Shown one piece after another: positions 1 through 8,595 of a stretch of 16,148 bases of DNA. The position numbers and the translations under genes were made by a program. Position 1 is the stretch's first letter, and the number at the start of each line of letters is the position of its first letter. This stretch comes from Candidatus Coatesiibacteriota bacterium (GTDB lineage Bacteria > B130-G9): the NCBI GenBank assembly GCA_016929465.1, contig JAFGIT010000393.1, positions 1-16,148 of the forward strand, read 5' to 3'. The notes beneath the pieces are model-generated. The model was given only the letters and a program-made list of their open reading frames with translations. It was not told the origin of the DNA and did not search any database.

Positions 1-1
1 C

Positions 2-943
2 AGGTTGGATGGCCTCTATCAAGAATTCGACAAGCCGAAAAAGGTCAACGCTCGGATTGAATATCTCGATCCTCATACGCGCGAGACTGCGGCCGATGAG
101 ACCTCTCCGGTTCTTAGCGCAGCGAATGGGGCCACGGCATTGGCGGTTGTCGTTCGCGGATTCGAGAATCCGAATGTTCCCCATGTCTTCGACTCCATCG
201 ATCCGGCAAAGGAACTCGCGAGGTTCATCGGCAATATCATCGAAAGAGACCTCTGGGTCTGTGAGCGGCGTCTCGAAAGGATTGATCTGATGTATGCCAA
301 GGCCAAGTCTGATGAACTGGCCAGGGAAAGGACCGTCGTCGCGAAGTGCATCGAGCACCTCAACGATGGCGAACTCCTAGAGCGCGTCGAGCTGCGCCCC
401 GAGGAAAGCGAGGCCATCAAGGCGATTGAGTTCTATACGGCGAAGCCGCTGCTTGCCATCTTGAATGCTGACGAGTGCAAAGCGGCCACTGAAAGGCTGA
501 AGGAACTCTCCGACGACCTCAAGTCGTCAATGCCTAGTCACATCACAGTGGTCTCCGTCTGCGCTCGAATCGAGCAGGAGCTCCTCGAGTTGGAGGAGGA
601 TGATCGCTGCACATTCATGGACGATATGTGTATCACCTCCCTTGCTCAGGACCGGATCATAAGAGCCTCATACGAGGCAACCGGGACAATCTGCTTCTTC
701 ACTGTAGGAAACGATGAAGTGCGGGCCTGGCCGCTCAGGGCCGGCACCAAGTCCGTAGGCGCGGCAGGGACGATCCATAGCGATTTGGCCCGAGGGTTCA
801 TAAGGGCCGAGGTTCTGGGATTCGACGACTATCTGAAGGCCGGCTCGGTGCGGGAGGCGAAGGCTCAGAAGATGGTGAGGCTCGAGGGGAAGGAATATAC
901 GGTGCAGGATGGTGACATCATAGAGTTCCGGTTCAACGTATAG
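2..943 (+). CDS. ychF: YchF/OLA1-like P-loop NTPase, 3' part (5' end outside window)
   Basis: The frame is open to the left edge, so this is the C-terminal ~313 residues of a protein that normally has about 360. The missing part would hold the Walker A loop. The last ~85 residues match the YchF C-terminal TGS-like region: FFTVGNDEVRAW, then GTIHSDLARGFIRAEV, ending in VQDGDIIEFRFNV. The YchF-type NxxE nucleotide-specificity motif is kept as NADE (about residue 155 of the visible part), and the helical coiled-coil insert lies before it. YchF/OLA1 proteins are cytosolic, ribosome-associated ATPases linked to stress and translation. Oddity: where the family has the DxxG motif and switch II (VDIAGLVKGASKGEG type), this protein reads LDPHTRETAADETS and is about four residues shorter. 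The family call is secure; normal nucleotide hydrolysis is not. It may be a divergent paralog rather than the housekeeping copy. Confidence 0.82.
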   Translation, partial: RLDGLYQEFDKPKKVNARIEYLDPHTRETAADETSPVLSAANGATALAVVVRGFENPNVPHVFDSIDPAKELARFIGNIIERDLWVCERRLERIDLMYAKAKSDELARERTVVAKCIEHLNDGELLERVELRPEESEAIKAIEFYTAKPLLAILNADECKAATERLKELSDDLKSSMPSHITVVSVCARIEQELLELEEDDRCTFMDDMCITSLAQDRIIRASYEATGTICFFTVGNDEVRAWPLRAGTKSVGAAGTIHSDLARGFIRAEVLGFDDYLKAGSVREAKAQKMVRLEGKEYTVQDGDIIEFRFNV

Positions 944-1159
944 CTTCATTGGTTGCTACTTGCACCTGTCCGCTGTGGTTGTTTAGTCTTGCTGCGAGCT
1001 GGCCATCTATTCCCTTTGCATCTTCGACTGTGAATTGACCGGCAGGATACTTGCGATTTGATGTCATCTGTTTGACTTCAAGCCATTTGACCGAAGCCGC
1101 AAAAATATGTCAGATTCTTGGAGTGCAGTTGATTTCCGCTTATTGCCAAAGGGAGTGGG

Positions 1160-2584
1160 ATGAAGAAGTCGAAGATATTTCTCTCGGTGTTGCTGCTCAT
1201 CGCAGTGATGTTTTTCCTCTCTTTTCTCATCACGATTTTGGCGTCGCTTGTCATACCTCCTAAGAACCTCCTGCCGGGAGAGGATATTAGCTCATCCGAG
1301 ACGAGGGGGAAGCCAGAGGAGAAGGAAGCAAGCGGGAGCACTTCGGGGGAATATCTTGCCGAAATAAATAGCCTTATATTTTCGCCTGATCTCGACGCAT
1401 CGAGGCGCAGAGACGTTCTGATAGAGCAAGGTGCCGCTGCATTTCCCGGGGACGAGCTGCTCCAACTCCTGCTGAGGGAAGTCCGCCTCGAATCGATCCT
1501 ATCGAAATCCTATGTGACGGATGATGAGTTGAGCAAGTATGAGGGCTATATATCATCGATCGAGGACAAGTCACCAGACGCTCGAATAGACTACGCCCGA
1601 GCTCTTATCCACGTTGATCGATATCGCGATGCGATATCGAAGCTGCGGGAATTGCTTGCCCTTGTGCCGGATAGTGTGCGTGGCAACTACTATTTGGGGG
1701 AATCCTTTGCTCGAGAGCTGAGACTCCGAGACAGCGCGAGGCACCTGAGAATAGCGCTGGAACATTGCGGCGACTACAGGATTGCAGGGGAACTCCTGAA
1801 ACTGGTCGGCAAAGCCGAGGGCCTCGCGAAGGTCCCGGTCTCTGTAATCTCGGCGCGAGAAATGCTCCCCAACCTCGAGATCGATATGGAAGGGCTGATG
1901 GCAATCGGCAATCTTTTGCTCTGGCTAGATGATCCCGCACTTGCAGGAGTTGCATTCACCAGGGCAATAAGTATGTCGCCCGAGAGCGCCGACGCACATA
2001 TCGGCCTGGCGAGGTCCCAATTCGAAATCTCCGCAGACATCAAGTGCAGAAGGCCTTCCGAGCTCAGGCTGAACTCGCTCATCGGAGCAGCAGAGCATCT
2101 GGAAAAGGCGGCCATTCTGAACAAGGGAAATCGCATGACGCTCTTGCAGCTTGCGGAGGAGCTAAGGGCGCTGAGGCAACAAAAGGACGGGATAATCATA
2201 TATTCTGCCGTAGCAGAATATCTCCGGGATACTGGGCAATTGCCTGGAAAGGACCACGATTGGCTATTGATAGATTCAGAGGGAAAGGCGCCTCAGGTCG
2301 CAGGGGACATCGACCGGGACTCAGGGATCGCTCTGGCTTCTGAAAGCCTCGTCACTAACCGCGAGAAGGTCGAGGGCTGGAAAGGCCCGTATCTGCTGGC
2401 CCCCAACTCTGATTCCTGGGGACGCTCATATATGGTGAGACTCTGGCACGGTGACGAGACGTCCTCCAGGATCTTAACATTGAGCGCCGGTCCCAATGGA
2501 ATTCTCGAGACACCCGGGGCCGCCCGATCAACCGAAGGGGATGACTTGGGTCTCTTCTTCGAGCTGAGAGCATCAGAACCATAG
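1160..2584 (+). CDS. Membrane-anchored TPR protein with C-terminal GspG-pseudopilin-like domain
   Basis: This 474-residue protein starts at an ATG four bases after AAAGGGAG (1148-1155). Residues 6-32 form one strongly hydrophobic segment after a KKSK head, giving a signal anchor with the bulk outside the cytoplasm. A charged low-complexity linker (about 40-65) follows, then helical repeats of TPR type, clearest at about 140-210 (ARALIHVDRYRDAISKLREL) and 245-335 (LAGVAFTRAISMSPESADAH). Residues 400-466 resemble the C-terminal domain of major type II secretion pseudopilins (GspG family): WKGPYL, then DSWGRSYMVR, LSAGPNG and a final DDL acid patch. The protein lacks the prepilin peptidase leader, so it is not itself a normal pseudopilin. 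I infer an envelope assembly or scaffold role. It stands alone between YchF-like and GT2 genes and faces the GT2 gene with a 22-base gap. TPR and anchor are firm; the GspG-like call is moderately firm. Confidence 0.75.
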   Translation: MKKSKIFLSVLLLIAVMFFLSFLITILASLVIPPKNLLPGEDISSSETRGKPEEKEASGSTSGEYLAEINSLIFSPDLDASRRRDVLIEQGAAAFPGDELLQLLLREVRLESILSKSYVTDDELSKYEGYISSIEDKSPDARIDYARALIHVDRYRDAISKLRELLALVPDSVRGNYYLGESFARELRLRDSARHLRIALEHCGDYRIAGELLKLVGKAEGLAKVPVSVISAREMLPNLEIDMEGLMAIGNLLLWLDDPALAGVAFTRAISMSPESADAHIGLARSQFEISADIKCRRPSELRLNSLIGAAEHLEKAAILNKGNRMTLLQLAEELRALRQQKDGIIIYSAVAEYLRDTGQLPGKDHDWLLIDSEGKAPQVAGDIDRDSGIALASESLVTNREKVEGWKGPYLLAPNSDSWGRSYMVRLWHGDETSSRILTLSAGPNGILETPGAARSTEGDDLGLFFELRASEP

Positions 2585-2606
2585 CGATCCCCGGCGGGAT
2601 TCATCT

Positions 2607-3584
2607 TCAGCGTCGGCGATTCTGAGCCAAGGCGGCCCCCGCAGATTTCCTATGCTCGTATCCAATAAGCCCCGAATAGATGAATGACGCCCACGAGAAT
2701 GGCAGAAGGCTGCAACTTGCGATTTTTTTCATTATTGGGGTCGAGAGCCGGTTGAAAATGACCTTTTTGACTGCTTTCTTGGCTATTGAGAAAGGATGGC
2801 CCTCGAAGACAGTAGTCTGATCTACCCGCAAAGATGCGCGCAGCTCGGGGTGTTTTGCTGCGAGCACGGCTGCGTCCTTGCCAGCTTGTTTTTGTCTCGC
2901 GAGAAACTCGTCAAGCGTCTGGGCGTGGTCGTGAAAGACCTCCGCCTCCGGCTCATATATAATAGGGATGCTCTTCTGTGCGAGTTTCCAGCCGAGAAAG
3001 GTGTCGTCGTAATATATGACATCGGTCGGGAATCCCCCGCAGTCCAGAAGTAGCCTCTTGGGGAATGAGCAGTTGCAGGTATATAACATGCTGAAGTGAA
3101 GACTATCTCCGCGCTTCGCATGGTTCAGTTGGAATTGAGCCGCGCTTCTTTCATCCAGATATCGGACGAACCTGGTCCGATTGACTCCTGGCGCGAGTTT
3201 GACCCCTCCCTGCACCGCAGTCCTGCCTCCCATTTTGTCGAAAGCTCTGATGTGCTTTCGTATGAGATCATCTGACGCGATTATGTCATCACCCATGAAC
3301 AGCAGTATTTCCCCGCGTGCTTTTCCTGCGGCGAGGTTTCTCGCTACTGCGGGACCGGAGTGATCCTGCGAGTAGTAGCTGAGCCACGAATCCTCGCGCG
3401 AATTTTTCTCCAACCAATTGAGTGTCCCATCTGTTGAACCATCGTCAACGATGACTAATTCGAACGATTCCTGGGGATAGCTTTGGCGTCTAAGTGAATC
3501 GATGGCGCCAATTAATTTATCCAAGCGATTGAATGTTGGGATTATGACTGATAGGCGGCAGTTGGAGCGGGATTGGCTTTTCAA
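2607..3584 (-). CDS. Family 2 glycosyltransferase (GT-A fold)
   Basis: This 325-residue protein opens with the GT2 nucleotide-sugar-binding strand LSVIIPTFNR (11-20) and VIVDDGSTDGT (44-54). SGPAVARNLA (76-85) follows, then the metal-binding acidic motif as LLFMGDD (94-100) and the acceptor-side acidic region YYDDTFLGWKL (191-201). The last ~55 residues carry a hydrophobic stretch (292-308) that may associate with membrane. It probably adds a sugar to a surface glycan; donor and acceptor cannot be told. The start is a TTG with a purine-rich GAGAGAG a few bases upstream. No ATG lies before the conserved domain, and an in-frame stop lies at about 3642, so TTG 3584 is the best choice. It is transcribed away from the sugar phosphotransferase gene across a 198-base gap. 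Confidence 0.85.
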   Translation of the reverse strand: MKSQSRSNCRLSVIIPTFNRLDKLIGAIDSLRRQSYPQESFELVIVDDGSTDGTLNWLEKNSREDSWLSYYSQDHSGPAVARNLAAGKARGEILLFMGDDIIASDDLIRKHIRAFDKMGGRTAVQGGVKLAPGVNRTRFVRYLDERSAAQFQLNHAKRGDSLHFSMLYTCNCSFPKRLLLDCGGFPTDVIYYDDTFLGWKLAQKSIPIIYEPEAEVFHDHAQTLDEFLARQKQAGKDAAVLAAKHPELRASLRVDQTTVFEGHPFSIAKKAVKKVIFNRLSTPIMKKIASCSLLPFSWASFIYSGLIGYEHRKSAGAALAQNRRR

Positions 3585-3695
3585 ATTGACTCTCTCAAAT
3601 GTGCAAAAGAAGGCCTCTATGCTCTCGGTCGCGTCTGACAGTCAAGCGATTTCACCGTGCCCGATTCGGGGATGCTCATGGCCGTGACTTGGGGT

Positions 3696-3724
3696 TTGAC
3701 AAGCGAGCACGAAGCATTTAGCAT
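3696..3724 (+). promoter_or_regulatory. Candidate sigma-70 promoter of the glycan operon
   Basis: TTGACA at 3696-3701 is a perfect -35 hexamer. After 17 bases comes TAGCAT (3719-3724), which matches 4 of 6 positions of the -10 consensus. Transcription would start near 3731, about 50 bases before the sugar phosphotransferase ATG. This is pattern matching only. Confidence 0.4.
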
Positions 3725-3733
3725 ATAGCGCGA

Positions 3734-3760
3734 TAACAAGACCGGCATACCGGTTTGTTA
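3734..3760. promoter_or_regulatory. Imperfect dyad in the leader of the glycan operon
   Basis: TAACAAGACCGG (3734-3745) and CCGGTTTGTTA (3750-3760) are inverted repeats around CATA, with one bulged base and one G-T pair. The dyad lies just downstream of the candidate promoter and 22 bases before the ATG at 3783. It could be an operator or an mRNA hairpin. No T-run follows, so it is not a normal terminator. Confidence 0.35.
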
Positions 3761-3782
3761 CTGAATGGGGTAGTCCAAAATT

Positions 3783-5186
3783 ATGTTGAAAGAGCATCAC
3801 CGAACCGTCCTTTTTCTGTTCGCTGCTTGCGATATTGTGGCCACCGTTGGCGCGTTTATCGCGGCGTACTATATACGGTTCTTCACCTTCTTTGAAGCGC
3901 CGTCCGGCGTGCCGGACATCGGGCTTTATGTGGACCCCTTCGTGGTTGGTGCGATCGCGGTGCTCTGGACTTCGGCATTCGCTACGGCTGGCTTATATCG
4001 GCCAAGGAGATTGCGTCCCAGGATTGACGAGTTCTTCAAAATAATCTATGTCGTTATCCTCTCGGTTTTCGTCCTGATGGGCCTCGGCTACCTCTATAGA
4101 GACTACCTCTTCTCGCGAGGAGTATTGCTGATCTTCCTGATCCTCGATGTCATCGCCATTCTCTCTTTCAGGATGGCGCTTCGTAGCGTATTGGCTCACT
4201 TGCGAAAGGCCGGCTACAATCTCAGACGAATATTATTGATAGGCAGCGGCGACCTGGCAAAGACCCTCATCAAGAAGATTATTGAGAATCCATATACTGG
4301 TCTGAAGATAGTCGGCGCGCTCGACAACTCGAGAAGGATTGGCGAAAGGGTGGAAGACGATGTCAAAGTCGTGGGGCGAATCTCTGAGACCAGGCGCATC
4401 GCCACGGAACTCGGGGCGGACCAGGTATTGATCACGCTTCCTTTTTCTGAGCACAAGGTCCTTCAGAAAGTCCTCAACGACCTGAAGGACACACTTGTTG
4501 ATATAAAGATTGCGCCGGACATCATGCAGCTGGTTATGCTTCGCTCTTACGTGGAGCAGCTGGATGGGATACCGATTGTGAACCTGACCTATACGCCGCT
4601 ATCAGGATGGCGATACAGATTGAAACGCTCCTTGGACGTAGCGCTCTCGGCCCTGGGCCTCATTCTCGCATCTCCGGTTTTCCTGTTAGTCGCTATAGTC
4701 ACGAAATGCACATCCAAAGGACCTGTCTTCTTCAGGCAGGAGCGACTCGGCCTGGACGGCAAGTCTTTTGTCATGCTGAAGTTCAGGACAATGGTCAATG
4801 GCGCAGATCAGGCGGGCAAGGAATGGACCACGAAGAATGATCCGCGGATAACCAAATTCGGCTCATTCCTGAGACGGTTCAGCATCGACGAGATACCGCA
4901 GTTCTACAATGTCTTGAGGGGGGAAATGAGCATAGTCGGCCCACGGCCCGAGCAGCCTGCTTTCGTGGATGAATTCAAGAACACGATCCCGCTTTACATG
5001 CTGAGGCACAAAGTCAAATCCGGGATGACTGGGCTCGCCCAGGTCAACGGATGGCGTGGCGACACATCGCTTAGGAAGCGTCTCAAGAGCGATCTGTATT
5101 ACATAGAGAACTGGTCCATATCGATGGACATCAAGATACTCCTCTTCACTGTTGCCAGGGCATTCAATCAGAAAAACGCCTATTGA
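3783..5186 (+). CDS. Polyprenyl-phosphate sugar-1-phosphate transferase (WbaP/WcaJ-type, PNPT-like)
   Basis: This 467-residue integral membrane enzyme transfers a sugar 1-phosphate from a UDP-sugar to undecaprenyl phosphate, the first committed step of exopolysaccharide or O-antigen repeat synthesis. Four hydrophobic segments (about 8-31, 52-71, 86-103, 112-130) precede a Rossmann-like CoA-binding-type region (148-220, RILLIGSGDLAKTL). A further membrane or re-entrant helix follows (285-306), then the catalytic bacterial sugar transferase domain: KRSLDVALSA, FFRQERLGLDGKSF, MLKFRTM, LRRFSIDEIPQFYNVLRGEM, SIVGPRPE and GMTGLAQVNGWRG. Length and order fit the full-length polyisoprenyl-phosphate hexose-1-phosphate transferase class. 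The sugar is not predictable; glucose or galactose is usual for relatives. A ribosome site is weak (GGGG at 3767-3770). The next gene starts one base after the stop, so the two are almost certainly co-translated. Confidence 0.92.
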   Translation: MLKEHHRTVLFLFAACDIVATVGAFIAAYYIRFFTFFEAPSGVPDIGLYVDPFVVGAIAVLWTSAFATAGLYRPRRLRPRIDEFFKIIYVVILSVFVLMGLGYLYRDYLFSRGVLLIFLILDVIAILSFRMALRSVLAHLRKAGYNLRRILLIGSGDLAKTLIKKIIENPYTGLKIVGALDNSRRIGERVEDDVKVVGRISETRRIATELGADQVLITLPFSEHKVLQKVLNDLKDTLVDIKIAPDIMQLVMLRSYVEQLDGIPIVNLTYTPLSGWRYRLKRSLDVALSALGLILASPVFLLVAIVTKCTSKGPVFFRQERLGLDGKSFVMLKFRTMVNGADQAGKEWTTKNDPRITKFGSFLRRFSIDEIPQFYNVLRGEMSIVGPRPEQPAFVDEFKNTIPLYMLRHKVKSGMTGLAQVNGWRGDTSLRKRLKSDLYYIENWSISMDIKILLFTVARAFNQKNAY

Positions 5187-5187
5187 A

Positions 5188-6120
5188 ATGATCTCAACGC
5201 TCACCCTCAACCCCGCCCTCGACCGCACAATCAGGGTAAAGAACCTCACATTCGACGACGCCAACCGGGTCCTGTCTGAGGAGCGATTCGCAGCGGGAAA
5301 GGGGATCGATGTCTCCCGCGCTGTCATAGAGCTTGGAGGTTCCACGATGGCATTCGGCTTCGTTGGCGGCTACGCCGGCATGGAGCTCGAGGACCGGTTG
5401 CGACTTGCCGGAGTGGATACTGACTTCGTTCGCATAAGTTCCGAGACCAGAACCAACGTCGTCATAAGGGACGTAGAGTCGAACTCAATCACTGCACTCA
5501 ATGCCAGGGGGCCGCATGCGACCCACGTTGAATATGAGCAGCTTCTGAAGAAGCTCAGAGAGCACAAGTTCGCGCCTGGTTTTTTCGTGATCTCCGGCAG
5601 CGCCCCTCCTGGAGTGCCAACGGATGTCTATTGCGAAGTTATCAACATAGCAAAGCGCAATAACCTCAAGGCCGTGCTCGATGCGGATGGAGAACTCCTG
5701 AAGAGGGGAATTGAGGCCGGACCGTTCATGATAAAACCTAACAGCCATGAGCTTCGCCGCCTGCTTGGTTACGAGGTTCACGGCATTGATGAAGTGGAGC
5801 GCGCTGGACAGAAGGTCAGGGAGATGGGAGTTGAGAACGTCCTCGTCTCGATGGGCAAGGACGGGGCAGTCCTGGTATCCGCCGATGGGTCTTACTTCGC
5901 GAAGCCGCCATTGGTCGATGCAGTCAGCCCGATCGGTGCCGGCGACTCCCTCGTTGCGGGCTTCATTTTAGGCCTGGACTCGGGGCTTTCATTCTGTGAG
6001 AGTCTAAGGCTTGGCGTGGCGGCTGGTGCAGCCTGTGCTCTTACACCCGGCACGGAACTATGTAAGTATGAAGATGTATATATAATCAGGTCAGAAGTAG
6101 AGATAACAAAGCTCAAATAG
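5188..6120 (+). CDS. PfkB-family phosphosugar kinase (1-phosphofructokinase/tagatose-6-phosphate kinase-like)
   Basis: The start chosen is the ATG at 5188, one base after the upstream stop. It puts the family opening strand ISTLTLNPALDRTI at residues 2-15, whereas the longer frame would only add residues inside the preceding gene. The 310-residue product has the ribokinase-fold signatures: substrate-binding NPALD (8-12), a GKGIDVSRA loop (37-45), NARGPH and SGSAPPG in the middle, IKPNSHEL, and the anion-hole/catalytic GAGDS (250-254, D253 as base). NPALD and overall length point to the FruK/LacC/PfkB branch, which phosphorylates fructose 1-phosphate, tagatose 6-phosphate or fructose 6-phosphate. 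The usual GGKGIN loop reads AGKGID. In this operon it may feed or tune hexose phosphate supply for nucleotide sugars, which is inference. Confidence 0.85.
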   Translation: MISTLTLNPALDRTIRVKNLTFDDANRVLSEERFAAGKGIDVSRAVIELGGSTMAFGFVGGYAGMELEDRLRLAGVDTDFVRISSETRTNVVIRDVESNSITALNARGPHATHVEYEQLLKKLREHKFAPGFFVISGSAPPGVPTDVYCEVINIAKRNNLKAVLDADGELLKRGIEAGPFMIKPNSHELRRLLGYEVHGIDEVERAGQKVREMGVENVLVSMGKDGAVLVSADGSYFAKPPLVDAVSPIGAGDSLVAGFILGLDSGLSFCESLRLGVAAGAACALTPGTELCKYEDVYIIRSEVEITKLK

Positions 6121-6166
6121 GAAGAGCTTTTACTAAATAATGATTTTCTAGCTTTCGGAGGTTTCG

Positions 6167-7480
6167 GTGAATATTTGTGTTGTCGGAGTTGGATATGTTG
6201 GCCTGGTGACAGGCGCCGTCTTTGCTGATTTGGGCAATGATGTAATCTGCGTCGATATCGATGAGAAGAAAGTCGAGGATCTAAAGAAAGGGATAATGCC
6301 GATCTTCGAGCCGGGACTTAAGGAGATAGTTGTCCATAATTCGAAGGACGGCCGTCTCACCTTCACAACTAGCATAAAGGAGGGTGTGAGGAAGTCCGAG
6401 ATAATCTTCATCGGCGTGAATACCCCACCAAAGGACAATGGGGAGACCGATCTAAGCTACGTCAAAGCCGTTGCTGAGAGCATAGCCGAGTGTATCGACG
6501 GCTATAAAATAATCGTCAACAAGAGCACCGTTCCGGTCGGGACCGGCGATCTGGTAAGGGAGATAATCGACAGCAAGAAGCGCAAGGATGTTGATTTTGA
6601 CGTGGTCTCGAATCCTGAGTTCCTCCGGGAGGGCTCTGCGATAAAGGACACCCTGGAGCCAGACAGAATCGTTATCGGTGCGCCGAGCAAGAATGTCGCG
6701 ATGAAGCTGCTCGAGCTCTATGCAGTTCTGGAGCGACCGATGATCATCACCGATGTGCATAGCGCGGAGATCATCAAGTACGCATCAAACGCTTTCCTCG
6801 CCACGAAGATTTCCTTCGTCAATTTCATAGCGGACCTTTGCGAACTGGCTGGAGCTGACGTCAATCATGTCGTAAAGGGCATGGGCTCTGACAAGCGAAT
6901 CGGCGGACTTTTCCTTCAGCCGGGGCTCGGCTACGGCGGCTCTTGCTTCCCCAAGGACAGCAGCTCCCTAGCACACACTGTGAAGACCTATGGCGGCGAT
7001 TCATCCATCATCGACGCTGTGATGCGCATCAATGCGCAGAGAGCCAAGAGGCTCTTGGAGAAAATCGAGAAGCGTTTCTCCAGCAAACTGGAGGGCAAGA
7101 CCTTCGCGATGCTCGGATTGGCCTTCAAGCCCAATACCGATGACATTCGCGACGCCAAGTCACTGGATTTGATAAAGGGATTGCTCAAGCACAAGGCGAT
7201 TGTCAAAGTCTATGATCCAGCTGCCATGGGCAATGTTAAGGAATTCTTCCCTGATATCACATACTGTCAGAACGCTTACGAGGCGACAGAGGGCGCCGAT
7301 GCACTGATCCTCGTAACCGAATGGAATGAATTCCGGCTTCTCAACTTCGAGAAGGTAAGAAAAGTGATCAAGCAGCCCATACTATTTGATGGGCGTAATT
7401 TATACGATCCGAAGAGAATGCATGCCCTTGGATTCGAATACCATGGCATGGGCGTGAAGTCCTTCGAAGGGAGCTGTTGA
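6167..7480 (+). CDS. ugd: UDP-glucose 6-dehydrogenase
   Basis: It oxidises UDP-glucose twice with NAD+ to UDP-glucuronate in the cytosol. The 437-residue length is typical of the bacterial class. Visible are the N-terminal Rossmann motif [12 protein letters not shown] (5-16), VNTPP (84-88), KSTVPVGTG (119-127), [11 protein letters not shown] (149-159), the central-helix [14 protein letters not shown] (204-217) with K204, and the catalytic [10 protein letters not shown] (255-264) with nucleophile C260. A C-terminal UDP-binding Rossmann half follows ([15 protein letters not shown]). The GTG start at 6167 follows CGGAGG (6156-6161) with five bases of spacing and puts the Rossmann strand at the very N-terminus. 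The next gene starts one base after the stop and would use the product. Confidence 0.95.
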   Translation: MNICVVGVGYVGLVTGAVFADLGNDVICVDIDEKKVEDLKKGIMPIFEPGLKEIVVHNSKDGRLTFTTSIKEGVRKSEIIFIGVNTPPKDNGETDLSYVKAVAESIAECIDGYKIIVNKSTVPVGTGDLVREIIDSKKRKDVDFDVVSNPEFLREGSAIKDTLEPDRIVIGAPSKNVAMKLLELYAVLERPMIITDVHSAEIIKYASNAFLATKISFVNFIADLCELAGADVNHVVKGMGSDKRIGGLFLQPGLGYGGSCFPKDSSSLAHTVKTYGGDSSIIDAVMRINAQRAKRLLEKIEKRFSSKLEGKTFAMLGLAFKPNTDDIRDAKSLDLIKGLLKHKAIVKVYDPAAMGNVKEFFPDITYCQNAYEATEGADALILVTEWNEFRLLNFEKVRKVIKQPILFDGRNLYDPKRMHALGFEYHGMGVKSFEGSC

Positions 7481-7481
7481 C

Positions 7482-8432
7482 ATGCCTAGATCGATCGTGA
7501 CTGGCGGAGCGGGATTCATCGGTTCGCATCTGTGCGAGCATCTACTTGCCAATGGACATGAGGTTATCTGTATCGATAACCTGCTGACTGGGACAACGGA
7601 CAATCTCGCTCAGATCAAGAGCGATAGATTCACTTTTCTAAAGTACAATGTGACGAACTACCTGTTCATAAATGGCGAACTCGATTACGTGTTTCACCTT
7701 GCGAGCCCTGCCAGCCCTGTTGACTACCTCGAGCTGCCGATCCAGACAATGAAAGTCGGCGCTCTTGGGACTTTGAATGCCCTGGGGCTGGCAAAGGCGA
7801 AGAACGCGACATTCCTCCTTGCGTCTACTTCAGAGGTCTATGGCGACCCCGAGCATCACCCTCAGGAAGAGACCTATTGGGGAAATGTGAATCCGATCGG
7901 CCCCAGAGGGGTCTATGATGAGGCGAAGCGGTTCGCGGAGGCGCTCACGATGGCGTATTCACGCTATCACGGAGTGAAGACTCGGATAGCTCGCATATTC
8001 AACACATTCGGTCCGCGCATGAGGCTGAAAGATGGACGAGTGGTGCCGAACTTCATGTGTCAGGCATTGGCCAAGAAACCTCTCACCGTCTATGGCGACG
8101 GTTCCCAGACGCGGTCGTTCTGCTATGTCTCGGACCTTGTGGAAGGCCTATACAAATTGATGATGTCCAGCGAATTGGACCCGACGAATATCGGAAATCC
8201 GAGCGAGATGTCGATACTGGAATTCGCGAAGCGAATAAATCAGCTGACAGGAAATTCTGCTGGAATTGTCTTTGAGGAATTGCCTATAGACGATCCGAAA
8301 TATCGACGTCCGAATATAGGCAAGGCCAAGCGAGTCCTCAATTGGGAGCCGAAGATTGCTCTGGCAGAAGGGCTAGAAAGGACGCTCGAGTGGTTCAAGA
8401 TCGAGATTGCCAGGACTGCACAATCTGAATAG
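7482..8432 (+). CDS. UDP-glucuronate decarboxylase (UDP-xylose synthase), extended SDR
   Basis: This 316-residue extended short-chain dehydrogenase would convert UDP-glucuronate to UDP-xylose with bound NAD+. It carries [10 protein letters not shown] (7-16), [11 protein letters not shown] (72-82), [17 protein letters not shown] (112-128), the catalytic YDEAKR (Y145, K149) in [24 protein letters not shown] (171-180) and the substrate-side [12 protein letters not shown] (R211). The HLASPASP and NPIGPR..YDE.KR blocks are characteristic of the UXS branch rather than of galactose epimerases or dTDP-glucose dehydratases. AAGGGAG lies at 7467-7473, eight bases before the ATG. Directly following ugd, it completes UDP-Glc to UDP-Xyl. 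A related 4-keto-pentose-forming or epimerase specificity is the main alternative. Confidence 0.88.
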   Translation: MPRSIVTGGAGFIGSHLCEHLLANGHEVICIDNLLTGTTDNLAQIKSDRFTFLKYNVTNYLFINGELDYVFHLASPASPVDYLELPIQTMKVGALGTLNALGLAKAKNATFLLASTSEVYGDPEHHPQEETYWGNVNPIGPRGVYDEAKRFAEALTMAYSRYHGVKTRIARIFNTFGPRMRLKDGRVVPNFMCQALAKKPLTVYGDGSQTRSFCYVSDLVEGLYKLMMSSELDPTNIGNPSEMSILEFAKRINQLTGNSAGIVFEELPIDDPKYRRPNIGKAKRVLNWEPKIALAEGLERTLEWFKIEIARTAQSE

Positions 8433-8595
8433 GCCAGTTGGATCGCGGCAAGACTCGATGCTAAGACAGATTCCCGAGCCTACTTGGCTCGAGTTCTCGG
8501 CACGGGAGAGCGATCGCCCGTCTAATGATGTTGAGTTCAGATGGCGACGGTGTTTGCTCCCGGTGTGGAATAGAAGAGCTTAATTTGGAGATAGT

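Noticed and set aside
1035-1116. Several TTGAC hexamers before the TPR gene
   Set aside because: None has a convincing -10 hexamer at 16-18 bases.
8475-8491. Hairpin CGAGCC-TACTT-GGCTCG between the decarboxylase and dehydratase genes
   Set aside because: Six-bp stem with no T-run; too weak to call a terminator or to split the operon.
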